Shown here in pieces: positions 45,698 to 55,130 of a stretch of 64,000 nt of DNA. The stretch covers positions 124,001-188,000 of the forward strand of contig CAWKOX010000025.1 in the NCBI GenBank assembly GCA_963851095.1, given 5' to 3'. Source of the stretch: Oleispira sp963851095 (lineage in GTDB: Bacteria > Pseudomonadota > Gammaproteobacteria > Pseudomonadales > Oceanobacteraceae). Positions within the stretch are counted from its first letter, which is position 1. Each line of letters begins with the position of its first letter. The notes below the pieces were generated by a model. That model did not search any database and was not told the DNA's origin. It saw only the letters and a list, made by a program, of their open reading frames with translations. The position numbers and the translations under genes were made by a program.

Positions 45698-47926
45698 TTA
45701 AACAGCATCGATAATGCAGTTTAAGGTGTTGCTTGGACGCATAATATTGGCCGCTTTTGCAGTATCTAGGTGATAATAACCACCAAGATCAACGCGAGTG
45801 CCTTGTGCATGACTTAGCTCCGCAATGATATCTGCATGATATTCTGCCAAATCATCATTTAACTTCGTGAACTTCGCTTTAAGTTCAGCATCATCATTTT
45901 GAGCTGCTAAATACTCTGCCCAGTATGTTGCTAAGTAATAATGACTGCCACGATTATCAACCTGGCCAACTTTGCGCAAAGGTGAGCGATCATGATCTAA
46001 GAATCGGCCCGTTGCTTCATTAAGTGTTTTAGCCAAAACAAGCGCTTTTGAATTTTCAGTTTTTTGCCCCAAGTCTTCTAAAGAAACGGATAATGCCAAG
46101 AACTCACCCAATGAATCCCAGCGCAAGTGACCTTCTTCTGCAAGTTGTTGGGCATGCTTAGGCGCTGAACCACCGGCACCGGTCTCATAAAGCCCACCAC
46201 CGGCAAGCAAAGGCACGATAGAAAGCATCTTAGCACTTGTGCCCAATTCTAAAATTGGGAACAAGTCTGTTAAGTAATCACGCAATACATTACCGGTAAC
46301 AGAAATCGTATTCTCACCCGCTTTAACGCGAGCCATTGTATAGCGAATCGCCTCAACGGGAGACTTGATCAAAATCTCTAGGCCGTCAGTATCGTGATCC
46401 TGAAGGTACGTTTTTACAATATTGATTAGATTGCTATCGTGAGCTCGCTGAGGATCTAGCCAGAAAACGGCTGGCTGCCCTGTGTCTCGCGCACGTTTAA
46501 CGGCTAGCTTAACCCAGTCTTGAATGGGGGCGTCCTTAGTCTGACACATACGCCAGATATCACCCACTTCAACAGAGTGTTCAAGTACCGCTTCGCCCGC
46601 ATGGTTCACAACGCGAACCGTACCAGCATCTTCGATAATAAAGGTCTTATCGTGTGAGCCATACTCTTCAGCTTTCTGAGCCATTAGGCCAACGTTGGAA
46701 ACGCTGCCCATTGTCTTAACATCAAACGCACCATTGTCTTTGCAGAACTGAATGGTCTCTTGAAAAATCTCGGCATAGCAGCGGTCCGGGATCATGGCTT
46801 TAGTATCATGCAGCTTGCCGTCCGAACCCCACATTTTACCAGATGAGCGGATCGCAGCAGGCATGGATGCATCAACAATCACATCACTTGGAACATGTAA
46901 GTTGGTAATCCCTCGATCTGAATCAACCATCGCTAGGGCTGGACGTGTTTCATAAACAGCCATAATAGCGGCTTCAATCTCTTCTTGCTGGGCCGCTGGT
47001 AATTCTTTTATCTTAGCGTAAACATCACCTAGACCATTGGTTTCTTCAATGCCCAACTCTTCAAAAACGTCCGCGTATTTTTCAAATACGTCTTTAAAGT
47101 AAACCGTCACTGCATGACCAAACATAACAGGATCAGAAACCTTCATCATGGTTGCTTTTAAGTGCAATGAAAGCATAACGCCTTTTTCTTTGGCATCTTG
47201 CATTTGAGCCTCAAAAAAATCACGGAGAGCGCTACTGCTCATCACAGAAGCATCAATCACTTCATTTATCTGTAATTTTGTACTGGCTTTTAGAACTTGA
47301 GTAGAGCCATCAGTCTTGATTAATTCAATGCGAACATCATCCGCTTTGTCCATCACAGCCGACTGTTCGCTGCCGTAGAAATCACCACTGGTCATGTGCG
47401 CAACGTGAGAAGCTGAATCCTTAGACCACTCACCCATAGAGTGAGGATTTTTTTGAGCGTATTCTTTCACGGGATCAGCGACGCGACGATCAGAATTACC
47501 TTCTCGCAATACAGGGTTTACCGCACTGCCTAAGATTTTACCGTAGCGTGCTTTAATTTCAGCTTCCGCATCGCTCTCTGGGTCTTCAGGGAAATCAGGA
47601 ATATTATACCCCTGCCCCTGAAGTTCTTTAATCGCAGCAACTAATTGTGGAACCGAAGCACTAATATTGGGCAACTTAATAATGTTTGCTTCTGGTGTTT
47701 TTGCAAGCTCTCCCAATTCGGCAAGGGCATCGCTGATCTGCTGATCTTCAGTTAGATTGTCAGGGAAGTTCGCAATAATGCGACCTGCTAAAGAAATATC
47801 ACGTGTTTCAATAGTGATATTGGCCGTTCTAGCAAATGCTTGAATAATAGGCAAAAGCGAAAACGTCGCAAGTGCTGGAGCTTCGTCTGTTTCTGTGTAA
47901 ATAATTTTAGGAGTTTGCTTAGTCAT
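45698..47926 (-). CDS. icd: Isocitrate dehydrogenase, NADP-dependent, monomeric type
   Basis: This enzyme oxidises isocitrate to 2-oxoglutarate with NADP in the TCA cycle. The 742 residues match the monomeric IDH-II family, not the 420-residue dimeric type: TKQTPKIIYTETDEAPALAT, NLPNISASVPQLVAAIKELQ split in two, GSNSDRRVADPVKEYA-like EGNSDRRVADPVK, and DLGGYYHLD near the end. A dimeric copy is not in the window. The upstream region carries direct repeats and hairpins that may regulate it. Confidence 0.96.
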   Translation of the reverse strand: MTKQTPKIIYTETDEAPALATFSLLPIIQAFARTANITIETRDISLAGRIIANFPDNLTEDQQISDALAELGELAKTPEANIIKLPNISASVPQLVAAIKELQGQGYNIPDFPEDPESDAEAEIKARYGKILGSAVNPVLREGNSDRRVADPVKEYAQKNPHSMGEWSKDSASHVAHMTSGDFYGSEQSAVMDKADDVRIELIKTDGSTQVLKASTKLQINEVIDASVMSSSALRDFFEAQMQDAKEKGVMLSLHLKATMMKVSDPVMFGHAVTVYFKDVFEKYADVFEELGIEETNGLGDVYAKIKELPAAQQEEIEAAIMAVYETRPALAMVDSDRGITNLHVPSDVIVDASMPAAIRSSGKMWGSDGKLHDTKAMIPDRCYAEIFQETIQFCKDNGAFDVKTMGSVSNVGLMAQKAEEYGSHDKTFIIEDAGTVRVVNHAGEAVLEHSVEVGDIWRMCQTKDAPIQDWVKLAVKRARDTGQPAVFWLDPQRAHDSNLINIVKTYLQDHDTDGLEILIKSPVEAIRYTMARVKAGENTISVTGNVLRDYLTDLFPILELGTSAKMLSIVPLLAGGGLYETGAGGSAPKHAQQLAEEGHLRWDSLGEFLALSVSLEDLGQKTENSKALVLAKTLNEATGRFLDHDRSPLRKVGQVDNRGSHYYLATYWAEYLAAQNDDAELKAKFTKLNDDLAEYHADIIAELSHAQGTRVDLGGYYHLDTAKAANIMRPSNTLNCIIDAV

Positions 47927-47967
47927 TGTTTGTCCTAGTATTCTTTGGCTGTATCGCCAGAAGCCTT

Positions 47968-47993
47968 AGAAAGCCGACTTTTGATCGGCTTCT
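47968..47993. repeat. Inverted repeat in the icd leader
   Basis: AGAAAGCCGA and TCGGCTTCT pair around TTTTGA, about 45 bases upstream of icd. Without a T-run it is not a terminator; it may be an RNA structure or protein site in the icd leader. Confidence 0.4.
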
Positions 47994-48018
47994 CATCATT
48001 TGGCCCGACAGGCATATC

Positions 48019-48041
48019 AAAGGTCACTTTTGGTCACCTTT
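48019..48041. promoter_or_regulatory. Direct and inverted repeat in the icd/rluE intergenic region
   Basis: GGTCAC occurs at 48022-48027 and again at 48032-48037, exactly one helical turn apart. The same stretch is also flanked by AAAGGT and ACCTTT. This is a candidate operator for icd. Confidence 0.35.
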
Positions 48042-48126
48042 TTCGTTCATTTCAGTTATTAATGCAACTTTATGAGTTATAGCAGGCACGAATATTAACA
48101 TGCAATGGTATAATCAACAGTCCTTT

Positions 48127-48178
48127 ATGTAGTATTTCTACATTTATAGCTCGTTTTTCATACAATATTGTAGTATTT
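48127..48178. promoter_or_regulatory. Palindrome ATGTAGTATTTCTACAT and repeated half-site before rluE
   Basis: A perfect 6-5-6 palindrome lies at 48127-48143. The ten bases TGTAGTATTT recur at 48169-48178, 41 bases downstream, just ahead of rluE. It is a candidate regulator binding region for icd or rluE. Confidence 0.4.
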
Positions 48179-48208
48179 GGTAGTTTCTTTACAAGGTTTC
48201 ATCTTTCT

Positions 48209-48859
48209 ATGCCCAATCTAATCCTTTTTAATAAGCCTTTTAATGTCCTGTCTCAATTTTCCGCACATGAAGGGAAGATTACTTTGGCGAAGTACATTAA
48301 AACTAAAGGCTTCCATCCTGCTGGTCGCCTTGATTACGATTCCGAAGGCTTGATGTTACTCACCAATGAAGGCGCCCTACAACATCAGATTAGTCACCCA
48401 AACCACAAACTGCCAAAAACTTATTGGGTTCAGGTGGAAGGTGACGTTAAAAAAGAAGCATTAGATCAACTGCGTAATGGCGTAAAACTTGGTGATGGTA
48501 TGACAGCCCCTGCCAAAGTAAAGCAAATGGCTTCCGTTAAAATTTGGCCACGCAACCCACCTATTCGCCCGCGCGAAGGGCAAGCGACGGGCTGGATTCA
48601 ATTAACGATTGTTGAAGGCAGGAATCGTCAAGTACGAAGAATGGTGGCGGCGGTCGGATTACCTTGCTTACGCCTTATTAGAATGCAGATTGGTGAATGG
48701 ACTATTAAAGGCCTTAAGCCAGGAGAGTCTCGTGAAGATACTGTCGCGCTTCCAAGCGAATCTGTGCGCCAAGCAACCAGCGGCCCGACCAAAAAGAATA
48801 TTGATAAAAAGTTTGATGGCAATATTACCCGCAGTAAGTACAAGAAGAATAGACGATAA
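48209..48859 (+). CDS. rluE: 23S rRNA pseudouridine synthase, RluE-like
   Basis: A 216-residue RsuA/RluB/E/F-type pseudouridine synthase. It starts directly with the catalytic domain and lacks the S4 domain, as RluE does. The catalytic Asp is in AGRLDYDSEGLMLLTN; the KTYWVQVEG and EGRNRQVRRMVAAVG segments are family motifs. E. coli RluE modifies U2457 of 23S rRNA. A Lys/Arg-rich tail of about 25 residues is extra. Its stop overlaps the Nudix start (TAATG). Confidence 0.92.
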   Translation: MPNLILFNKPFNVLSQFSAHEGKITLAKYIKTKGFHPAGRLDYDSEGLMLLTNEGALQHQISHPNHKLPKTYWVQVEGDVKKEALDQLRNGVKLGDGMTAPAKVKQMASVKIWPRNPPIRPREGQATGWIQLTIVEGRNRQVRRMVAAVGLPCLRLIRMQIGEWTIKGLKPGESREDTVALPSESVRQATSGPTKKNIDKKFDGNITRSKYKKNRR

Positions 48860-49419
48860 TGCTTGTTAATCCCCTTGAAAATAATTCGAACCTAGAGCCT
48901 GCGCGCTGGACGCCTCACGCAACAGTAGCCACCGTTGTTGAAAAAGACGGGAAATTTCTTTTAGTAGAAGAGAAACGTCTAATCAACAGCCAAGGAGATT
49001 TTGGCATTGTCTATAATCAGCCTGCTGGTCATGTGGATGAAGGTGAATCTATTTTAACGGCGGCGATTCGCGAAACACTAGAAGAAACACGCTGGCAGGT
49101 TAAACTAAAGCATTTAATAGGTATCTATATTTTTACCGCCCCTGCCAATGGCATTACCTATCACCGCTACTGCTTTGCTGCAGAAGCCTTGAGTCATCAA
49201 GCAGAAAATGAGCTTGATGATGGTATACTCGATGCGAAATGGTTCACTTGGGGTGAAATACAAGAATTGGACAATCTGCGTAGCCCACTTGTAAAACGCT
49301 GCTTTAAAGACCATATAGATGGAAGACAATACCCTCTCAATCTCATCTATGAGCATTCAGAGGATAAAGAAACAACTTACGACAATAGCGCTAAAGAGTT
49401 AGAAGACAATAATGATTAA
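48859..49419 (+). CDS. Nudix hydrolase, NudJ-like
   Basis: A 186-residue Nudix pyrophosphatase; the E. coli relative NudJ hydrolyses thiamine pyrophosphate precursors and nucleotides. The Nudix box GHVDEGESILTAAIRETLEE keeps the metal-binding REXXEE glutamates, but the Gly usually following EE-X is Arg (EETRW). An acidic 20-residue tail is present. It overlaps rluE upstream and mnmA by 8 bases downstream, the usual position next to mnmA. Confidence 0.88.
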   Translation: MLVNPLENNSNLEPARWTPHATVATVVEKDGKFLLVEEKRLINSQGDFGIVYNQPAGHVDEGESILTAAIRETLEETRWQVKLKHLIGIYIFTAPANGITYHRYCFAAEALSHQAENELDDGILDAKWFTWGEIQELDNLRSPLVKRCFKDHIDGRQYPLNLIYEHSEDKETTYDNSAKELEDNND

Positions 49420-50548
49420 CAAGCCAAAAGAAGAAACCCTCGTCATTGTCGGCATGTCCGGCGGTGTTGACTCCTCCGTATCCGCCCTATTATTGCAACA
49501 ACAAGGCTACCAGGTGGAAGGCTTGTTTATGAAAAACTGGGATGAAGATGACGGTACTGATTATTGTACCGCCATGGACGACCTCGCAGACGCTCAAGCC
49601 GTTGCTGATAAGCTCGGCATGAAACTTCATACAGCCAACTTCGCAAGTGAGTATTGGGATAATGTCTTCGAGCACTTTTTAGAAGAATACAAAGCTGGGC
49701 GTACCCCAAACCCTGATATTCTTTGCAATCGCGAAATCAAATTCAAAGCCTTTCTTGATTATACTAAAGTATTAGGGGCGGACTACATAGCTACAGGCCA
49801 CTATGTGCGTCGCCGGGATATTGAGCAGGAAGGCAGCCAGCAAGCTCAGCTTTTACGAGGCTTGGATGGCAATAAAGATCAAAGTTACTTTCTTCACGCA
49901 GTTGCAGGTAGTGAAATCGCGCAGACTCTGTTCCCTGTGGGCGAACTAGAAAAGCCCGAAGTACGCCGTATTGCAGAAGAGCATGATCTTATCACCCACA
50001 ATAAAAAAGATTCCACGGGCATTTGCTTCATCGGTGAGCGCCGATTTAAGGATTTTTTACAGCAGTACTTACCCGCTCAACCGGGAACGATTGAAACCCC
50101 TGAAGGGGCTGTTATCGGGAAGCATCAAGGCCTTATGTATCACACTCTAGGTCAACGCCAAGGCTTAGGTATTGGCGGGTTGAATGGCTATTCTGACGAC
50201 CCTTGGTACGTTGCACAAAAAGATCTTAATAGAAATGTACTGATTGCAGCGCAAGGCAAAAACCACCCTATTCTATTTAGTCATTCATTAACCTCACATC
50301 AAATTTATTGGGTTAATGAAGAGCCGCAGTTACCATTAACATGCACAGCCAAAGTACGCTATCGTCAAAGCGATCAAACCTGCACAGTAACTAAGGATGA
50401 GTCTGGTGAATATCAGGTTGTCTTTAAAGAGCCGCAGCGTGCCGTAACACCAGGCCAAAGTGTTGTTTTTTATCTCGATGAAATTTGCTTAGGTGGCGGC
50501 GTGATTGAAAACACCCACGTTGATCCTAATCGCCCAGTTAAGTTTTAG
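49412..50548 (+). CDS. mnmA: tRNA-specific 2-thiouridylase MnmA
   Basis: MnmA installs sulfur at C2 of U34 in tRNA-Lys, Glu and Gln, using the sulfur passed by TusE. Its 378 residues show the PP-loop GMSGGVDSSVSALLL, the tRNA-contact WDEDDGTDYC segment, the catalytic Cys in NPDILCNREIKF and the second in STGICFIGERRF. Frame overlaps the Nudix gene. hflD follows 20 bases on. The upstream relay genes tusDCBE lie in the same window. Confidence 0.96.
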   Translation: MINKPKEETLVIVGMSGGVDSSVSALLLQQQGYQVEGLFMKNWDEDDGTDYCTAMDDLADAQAVADKLGMKLHTANFASEYWDNVFEHFLEEYKAGRTPNPDILCNREIKFKAFLDYTKVLGADYIATGHYVRRRDIEQEGSQQAQLLRGLDGNKDQSYFLHAVAGSEIAQTLFPVGELEKPEVRRIAEEHDLITHNKKDSTGICFIGERRFKDFLQQYLPAQPGTIETPEGAVIGKHQGLMYHTLGQRQGLGIGGLNGYSDDPWYVAQKDLNRNVLIAAQGKNHPILFSHSLTSHQIYWVNEEPQLPLTCTAKVRYRQSDQTCTVTKDESGEYQVVFKEPQRAVTPGQSVVFYLDEICLGGGVIENTHVDPNRPVKF

Positions 50549-50568
50549 ACGGAATTGTAAGCCCTACT

Positions 50569-51207
50569 ATGAGTCAGTCAAATAAGCACGAACAGCAAAC
50601 CATCGCCTTGGCCGCAATTTTTCAAGCTGCTAGCCTAGTTGAACAGCTTGCACGCACCGGCGACATTCCTGCAGCAGAGCTTGAATTATTGATTACCAGT
50701 TTATTTAAGCAGAGTCCTGACAGCTTTGATGATATTTATGGTTCAAAGCCAAACCTTCAAGCCGGATTTCACGGTATTTGCAAGATGATGGGTGATGATA
50801 GTCTGAAAAGTAAGCAGGACATAAAACCTGAAGTCATGCGCTACGCTCTAAGCATTGTTCATTTAGAAGGACGCCTGCGTAAAAATAGCCACATGATGAA
50901 CCAACTAGGAGAAAGCATTCAATCCAGCGTAAGGCAAGCCGACCACTTTCACATCACGCACGAAAGTGTTATTGGCAGTTTAGCAGACACTTATAAGCAA
51001 ACCCTGAGTACTCTATCGTTTCGAATTAAAGTCTCTGGCAATCCGCAAATACTGCAGAACAGCTTAAATGCTAACAAAGTGCGTGCGTTATTATTAGCAG
51101 GCATTCGTGCCGCTATTTTGTGGCGACAGGTTGGTGGGCGACGTTGGCATCTATTGTTCAATCGTAAACGCTACATCAAAGATGCACAAAGCCTGCTTAT
51201 CAGGTAG
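50569..51207 (+). CDS. hflD: High frequency lysogenization protein HflD homologue
   Basis: A 212-residue all-helical peripheral membrane protein of the HflD family, normally found between mnmA and purB. Landmarks are ALAAIFQAASLVEQLARTG, FGI-like HGICKMMG and GIRAAILWRQVGGRRW. In E. coli it interacts with the lambda CII protein; its own cellular function is not settled. Confidence 0.92.
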   Translation: MSQSNKHEQQTIALAAIFQAASLVEQLARTGDIPAAELELLITSLFKQSPDSFDDIYGSKPNLQAGFHGICKMMGDDSLKSKQDIKPEVMRYALSIVHLEGRLRKNSHMMNQLGESIQSSVRQADHFHITHESVIGSLADTYKQTLSTLSFRIKVSGNPQILQNSLNANKVRALLLAGIRAAILWRQVGGRRWHLLFNRKRYIKDAQSLLIR

Positions 51208-51267
51208 AATGCGCGCCATAAATTTTCCGTTTCACATAAATTAATCTACTGACGAGAACTGCATCCC

Positions 51268-52635
51268 ATGGAACTTTCTGCATTAAGCGCGATTTCCCCG
51301 ATTGATGGCCGTTATGGCAGCAAAACTAAAGAATTACGTGCCATTTTTTCTGAATTCGGTCTTATCCGCTGCCGTGTAGAAGTAGAAATCCGCTGGTTAC
51401 AGCGTTTAGCTGATCACGCAGAAATCTCAGAAGTAACACCGTTTAGCGCAGCAACCAATGCCCAGCTTGACGCCATCATAGCAAACTTCTCAGAAGCTGA
51501 TGCTCAGCGCATCAAAGACATCGAAGCAACCACCAATCACGATGTGAAAGCGGTTGAATACTTCATTAAAGAAGCCTTTGAAGGTAATGACGAACTGCTA
51601 GCCGTGTCTGAATTCGTACACTTCGCTTGTACTTCAGAAGACATCAACAACCTATCTCACGCCCTAATGCTAAAATCAGGTCGTGAAGATGTCGCATTAC
51701 CTTACATGCGCAAAATCGCCGACGCCATCCGCGAACTTGCACACACCTACGCTGAACTACCCATGCTATCTCGTACACATGGCCAAACAGCTTCCCCAAC
51801 GACTTTGGGTAAAGAAATGGCAAACGTAGTGGCACGTTTAGAGCGTCAAATCACACAGCTTGAATCTATTCCTTTATTGGGCAAGATCAACGGTGCGGTG
51901 GGTAACTACAACGCACACCTTTCTGCCTACCCAGCAATCGACTGGGCAGACAACGCACAAATATTTATAGAGTCTTTGGGCCTAGCATTTAACCCATACA
52001 CTACTCAAATTGAGCCACACGACTACATCGCAGAAATGTTCGACGCCATCGCACGCTACAATACAATCTTGATCGACTTTAACCGCGACATCTGGGCTTA
52101 TATCTCAAATGGTTACTTCAAGCAGAAGACCATTGCTGGCGAAGTGGGCTCATCTACTATGCCGCACAAAGTAAACCCAATTGACTTCGAAAACTCTGAA
52201 GGCAACCTAGGCATGGCAAACGCCATCATGGGCCACCTAGCTCAGAAGCTTCCAATCTCTCGCTGGCAGCGTGATTTAACCGACTCCACTGTTCTTCGTA
52301 ATATGGGTGTAGGTTTTGGCTACAGCCTAATTGCTTACCACTCTGTATTGAAGGGCATTAGCAAACTGCAAGTAAACGAAACCAACATTGGCGCAGACCT
52401 TAACAATGCATGGGAAGTATTGGCCGAGCCAGTACAAACAGTAATGCGTCGCTACGGTATCGAACAGCCATACGAGAAGCTAAAAGCCGTTACTCGCGGC
52501 AAAGCCATTACTAAAGAAATCATGGCAGAGTTCATCGAAACTCTAGATATGCCAGCAGAAGCCATTGCCGAGTTGAAAGCAATGACCCCTGCTTCTTATG
52601 TGGGTAACGCTGCAGACCAAGCTAAAGCGGTTTAA
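51268..52635 (+). CDS. purB: Adenylosuccinate lyase
   Basis: PurB cleaves SAICAR and adenylosuccinate in purine synthesis. The 455-residue protein shows LSAISPIDGRYGSK, the catalytic His region LSRTHGQTASPTTLGKE, and the fumarase/ASL signature GSSTMPHKVNPIDFENSEGN. Length and start are standard. It is followed by a terminator-like hairpin. Confidence 0.97.
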   Translation: MELSALSAISPIDGRYGSKTKELRAIFSEFGLIRCRVEVEIRWLQRLADHAEISEVTPFSAATNAQLDAIIANFSEADAQRIKDIEATTNHDVKAVEYFIKEAFEGNDELLAVSEFVHFACTSEDINNLSHALMLKSGREDVALPYMRKIADAIRELAHTYAELPMLSRTHGQTASPTTLGKEMANVVARLERQITQLESIPLLGKINGAVGNYNAHLSAYPAIDWADNAQIFIESLGLAFNPYTTQIEPHDYIAEMFDAIARYNTILIDFNRDIWAYISNGYFKQKTIAGEVGSSTMPHKVNPIDFENSEGNLGMANAIMGHLAQKLPISRWQRDLTDSTVLRNMGVGFGYSLIAYHSVLKGISKLQVNETNIGADLNNAWEVLAEPVQTVMRRYGIEQPYEKLKAVTRGKAITKEIMAEFIETLDMPAEAIAELKAMTPASYVGNAADQAKAV

Positions 52636-52650
52636 CAACCACTCCGAAAA

Positions 52651-52685
52651 GAAAAGCACCAAAGGTATTGGGGCTTTTCTTTTAT
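52651..52685 (+). terminator. Terminator of purB
   Basis: AAAAGCACC and GGGGCTTTT pair imperfectly around an A/T-rich loop, followed by CTTTTAT, 16 bases after the purB stop. Confidence 0.6.
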
Positions 52686-52749
52686 CTCCACTCTCTCTTT
52701 CTCTTTTTTCACCCCTCAAAAAATCCTTCTTTCCTCCTCCTTCGCTTTT

Positions 52750-52795
52750 CCTTATCCTTCTTCTGTGTAGCGCAGCGGCTCGGTGCCTCTGTGGT
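52750..52795. repeat. Dispersed intergenic repeat, copy 2
   Basis: Read on the minus strand this is ACCACAGAGGCACCGAG, then CGCTGCGCTACACAGAAG and AAGGATAAGG. It matches 956-1000 (minus to plus orientation) with the same CGCTACACA core and purine-rich end. It sits in the purB-roxA gap, next to a pyrimidine-rich stretch (52676-52770). Confidence 0.55.
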
Positions 52796-52859
52796 GAAAG
52801 TCTTTTCTAAACCCTGTATCATCCCCGCCAATTATCAAATCGACACAGAGTAAATCAAA

Positions 52860-54023
52860 ATGGATATTCTCGGCAACATCAGCAAAGAGCAATTTCTCAA
52901 AGAATACTGGCAAAAGAAGCCCTTACTCATCCGCCAAGCCTATCCAAACTTCGAGCCCCTAGTCCCTGCTGACGAACTAGCCGGCATGAGTCTAGAAGAA
53001 GAAATTGAATCTCGCATCATCATGGAAAACGGCCCAGACTCGCCTTGGCAACTACTGAGTGGCCCCTTCCAAGAAGACACCTTCAGCAAGCTACCCGAAG
53101 ATAAATGGACACTGCTCATTCAAGGCGTAGACCAATGGGTGCCGGAAGCCGCAGACCTATTGCAAGACTTCAACTTCATCCCAAACTGGCGCATAGACGA
53201 CCTAATGATCAGCTTCGCCACAGACGGCGGTAGCGTCGGCCCACACTACGACCAATACGACGTATTTCTACTGCAAGCTGAAGGTCAGCGCGAGTGGCGT
53301 ATCGGTCAGATGTGCAGCGAGCACGATGACTTTCTGAGAGAAACAAAATTACGCATACTATCCCAATTTGAAGAAACTGATCGCTGGACACTTGAGCCCG
53401 GGGATATGCTTTATCTACCACCTCGCCTAGCGCATTACGGCATCTCTCAGGGAAATGGCCAAACCTATAGCATCGGTTTTCGCGCCCCAAGCCAAAGTGA
53501 GCTTATGCACAGCTTGGTAGATCAGATTGATGCAAGCAGCAATGAAGACCAGCGATATGGAGATCCTGATTTAGAACTGCAAGAGAATTGTGGTGAAATT
53601 AGCGATGCGGCCTTACAGCAAGTGCGAGAGTTTATGACGCAGGCTTTGGCCGACCCTGTCTTGCTAAGTGATACCATTGGCAAGTTGATGACAGAGCCTA
53701 AATACTCACAAGAAAAGGATGATGAAGGCGCTAAATCCGCTCAAGAATATACTACAAGTGACCTTAAGTATGACCTTCAAGCTATTGATATTGAAAGAGA
53801 ATTACATTCTAGATTTGCTTTCAACTGCACGCAGGGCCAGCACAGTTTTTATGCGGGAGGTAAAGTCTACCCGATTAAAGAAAATTGTCTCGAGCTTGCA
53901 AAATATTTAACCCAAAGCCGCTTGTATAGTGGCCAAAAACTTCTTAGCCTGTGCGAAGATAGTAACAATGAAAAGCTGCTGCTAAACTTATGGAAAGACG
54001 GCCATTTTTTTAGTGCTGAATAA
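52860..54023 (+). CDS. roxA: Ribosomal oxygenase RoxA (L16 arginine 3-hydroxylase, YcfD type)
   Basis: This JmjC-fold, iron- and 2-oxoglutarate-dependent oxygenase hydroxylates Arg81 of ribosomal protein L16. The 387 residues have the entry segment KEYWQKKPLLIRQAYPNF, the iron-binding HxD in SVGPHYDQYDVFLLQ with distal His in LPPRLAHYGIS, and the C-terminal dimerisation and winged-helix parts. It shares direction with the GNAT gene 14 bases downstream. Confidence 0.93.
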   Translation: MDILGNISKEQFLKEYWQKKPLLIRQAYPNFEPLVPADELAGMSLEEEIESRIIMENGPDSPWQLLSGPFQEDTFSKLPEDKWTLLIQGVDQWVPEAADLLQDFNFIPNWRIDDLMISFATDGGSVGPHYDQYDVFLLQAEGQREWRIGQMCSEHDDFLRETKLRILSQFEETDRWTLEPGDMLYLPPRLAHYGISQGNGQTYSIGFRAPSQSELMHSLVDQIDASSNEDQRYGDPDLELQENCGEISDAALQQVREFMTQALADPVLLSDTIGKLMTEPKYSQEKDDEGAKSAQEYTTSDLKYDLQAIDIERELHSRFAFNCTQGQHSFYAGGKVYPIKENCLELAKYLTQSRLYSGQKLLSLCEDSNNEKLLLNLWKDGHFFSAE

Positions 54024-54037
54024 GCTAGGAAATCCAA

Positions 54038-54961
54038 TTGGAAATTAACATAGTTAGCTGGGACGACGCCCAAACAGCGCTTCGCCTTATCCGACAAAAG
54101 GTTTTCATTGACGAGCAGGAAGTACCTGAGAATCTTGAGTGGGACAACTTCGACAAGCAAGCAACCCACATACTGGGTAAAGAGGGCAATCGCCCTGTTG
54201 CTTGCGCACGCTTACTTTCTGATGGTCAACTAGGTCGATTGGCCGTTTTAAAAGACTATCGCTCCCATGGCTGGGGTGGGCGCATCTTACGTTATGCCGA
54301 AGAGTATTTACTCGAGAAAAAACATTCAAAGGTCTTTCTTAACAGCCAAGCGAATAGCTACAATTTTTATTATAAGAATGGATACCGCCCAACGGACAAA
54401 ATGATGTGGGACGCCAATATTCCACATATCGAAATGCAAAAAATACTTAAGCGCCCTAATCCTGCTAGTAAAACTTATATACTCGCTCACGATGACGATA
54501 ACCATACTTCCGAGCAAGCCATCGCCAGCGCAGTGTGGTTTCAGATTGCCAGTAGCCAGAGTCGGCGCGAAATCACCATTCAGATTCACGACCTCGCCCA
54601 TCCGCTTTTTAATAATCCTGCCTGCCTAGCCAATCTAGCAACTTTCATTAGACAGTCACGACAAACACATATCAGGGTATTAATACATAACGAAATCCCC
54701 GGTTTAGCTGAGCATCCTTTATTACGACTACGACAAAGAATGAGCAGTCGTATTAAAATTCGAGCGCTGGAGTCGACCGCTAACAAAGAAGCCCACAACA
54801 ACACCATAATATTTGATCTTGCAGGCCATCTGCGCTTTAACCACAAAGCCATTTTTTGTAATTTCAACAATCGACTGAGTGTTCGTCGTCACCGTGAGAG
54901 CTTTGAGCAGGATTGGGAAAAATCGAAAGAGTTGATAGAAGGTAGAAAGTTCTTTATCTAA
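54038..54961 (+). CDS. GNAT acetyltransferase with C-terminal DUF7931-like domain
   Basis: A 307-residue protein in two parts. Residues 1-140 are a GNAT domain (QKVFIDEQEVPENLEWDNFD, with the acetyl-CoA loop RLAVLKDYRSHGWGGRIL and FYYKNGYRP). Residues about 150-300 resemble the DUF7931 domain often fused to such GNATs. It begins with TTG at 54038, preceded by TAGGA; no ATG lies nearby. Substrate unknown. It follows roxA in apparently one transcription unit. Confidence 0.82.
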   Translation: MEINIVSWDDAQTALRLIRQKVFIDEQEVPENLEWDNFDKQATHILGKEGNRPVACARLLSDGQLGRLAVLKDYRSHGWGGRILRYAEEYLLEKKHSKVFLNSQANSYNFYYKNGYRPTDKMMWDANIPHIEMQKILKRPNPASKTYILAHDDDNHTSEQAIASAVWFQIASSQSRREITIQIHDLAHPLFNNPACLANLATFIRQSRQTHIRVLIHNEIPGLAEHPLLRLRQRMSSRIKIRALESTANKEAHNNTIIFDLAGHLRFNHKAIFCNFNNRLSVRRHRESFEQDWEKSKELIEGRKFFI

Positions 54962-55130
54962 GTGCTGAAATAGTTAGGAAAGGCACTACTAGATTGGAGT
55001 TGCTAGCTTGAAGTTACTAGGCATGAGGTAACTAAAGATCAGACTAAATAGACATGAGTATCTAAGGAGCTTAAATACGATAAAAACAGCTTTGGCCGAC
55101 TATTAAAAACAGCAGCCAAAGCGAGATCAA

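Noticed and set aside
52598..52810. 70-codon frame after purB rich in Leu, Phe, Ser and Pro
   Set aside because: It is a translation of the pyrimidine tract and dispersed repeat and starts inside purB.
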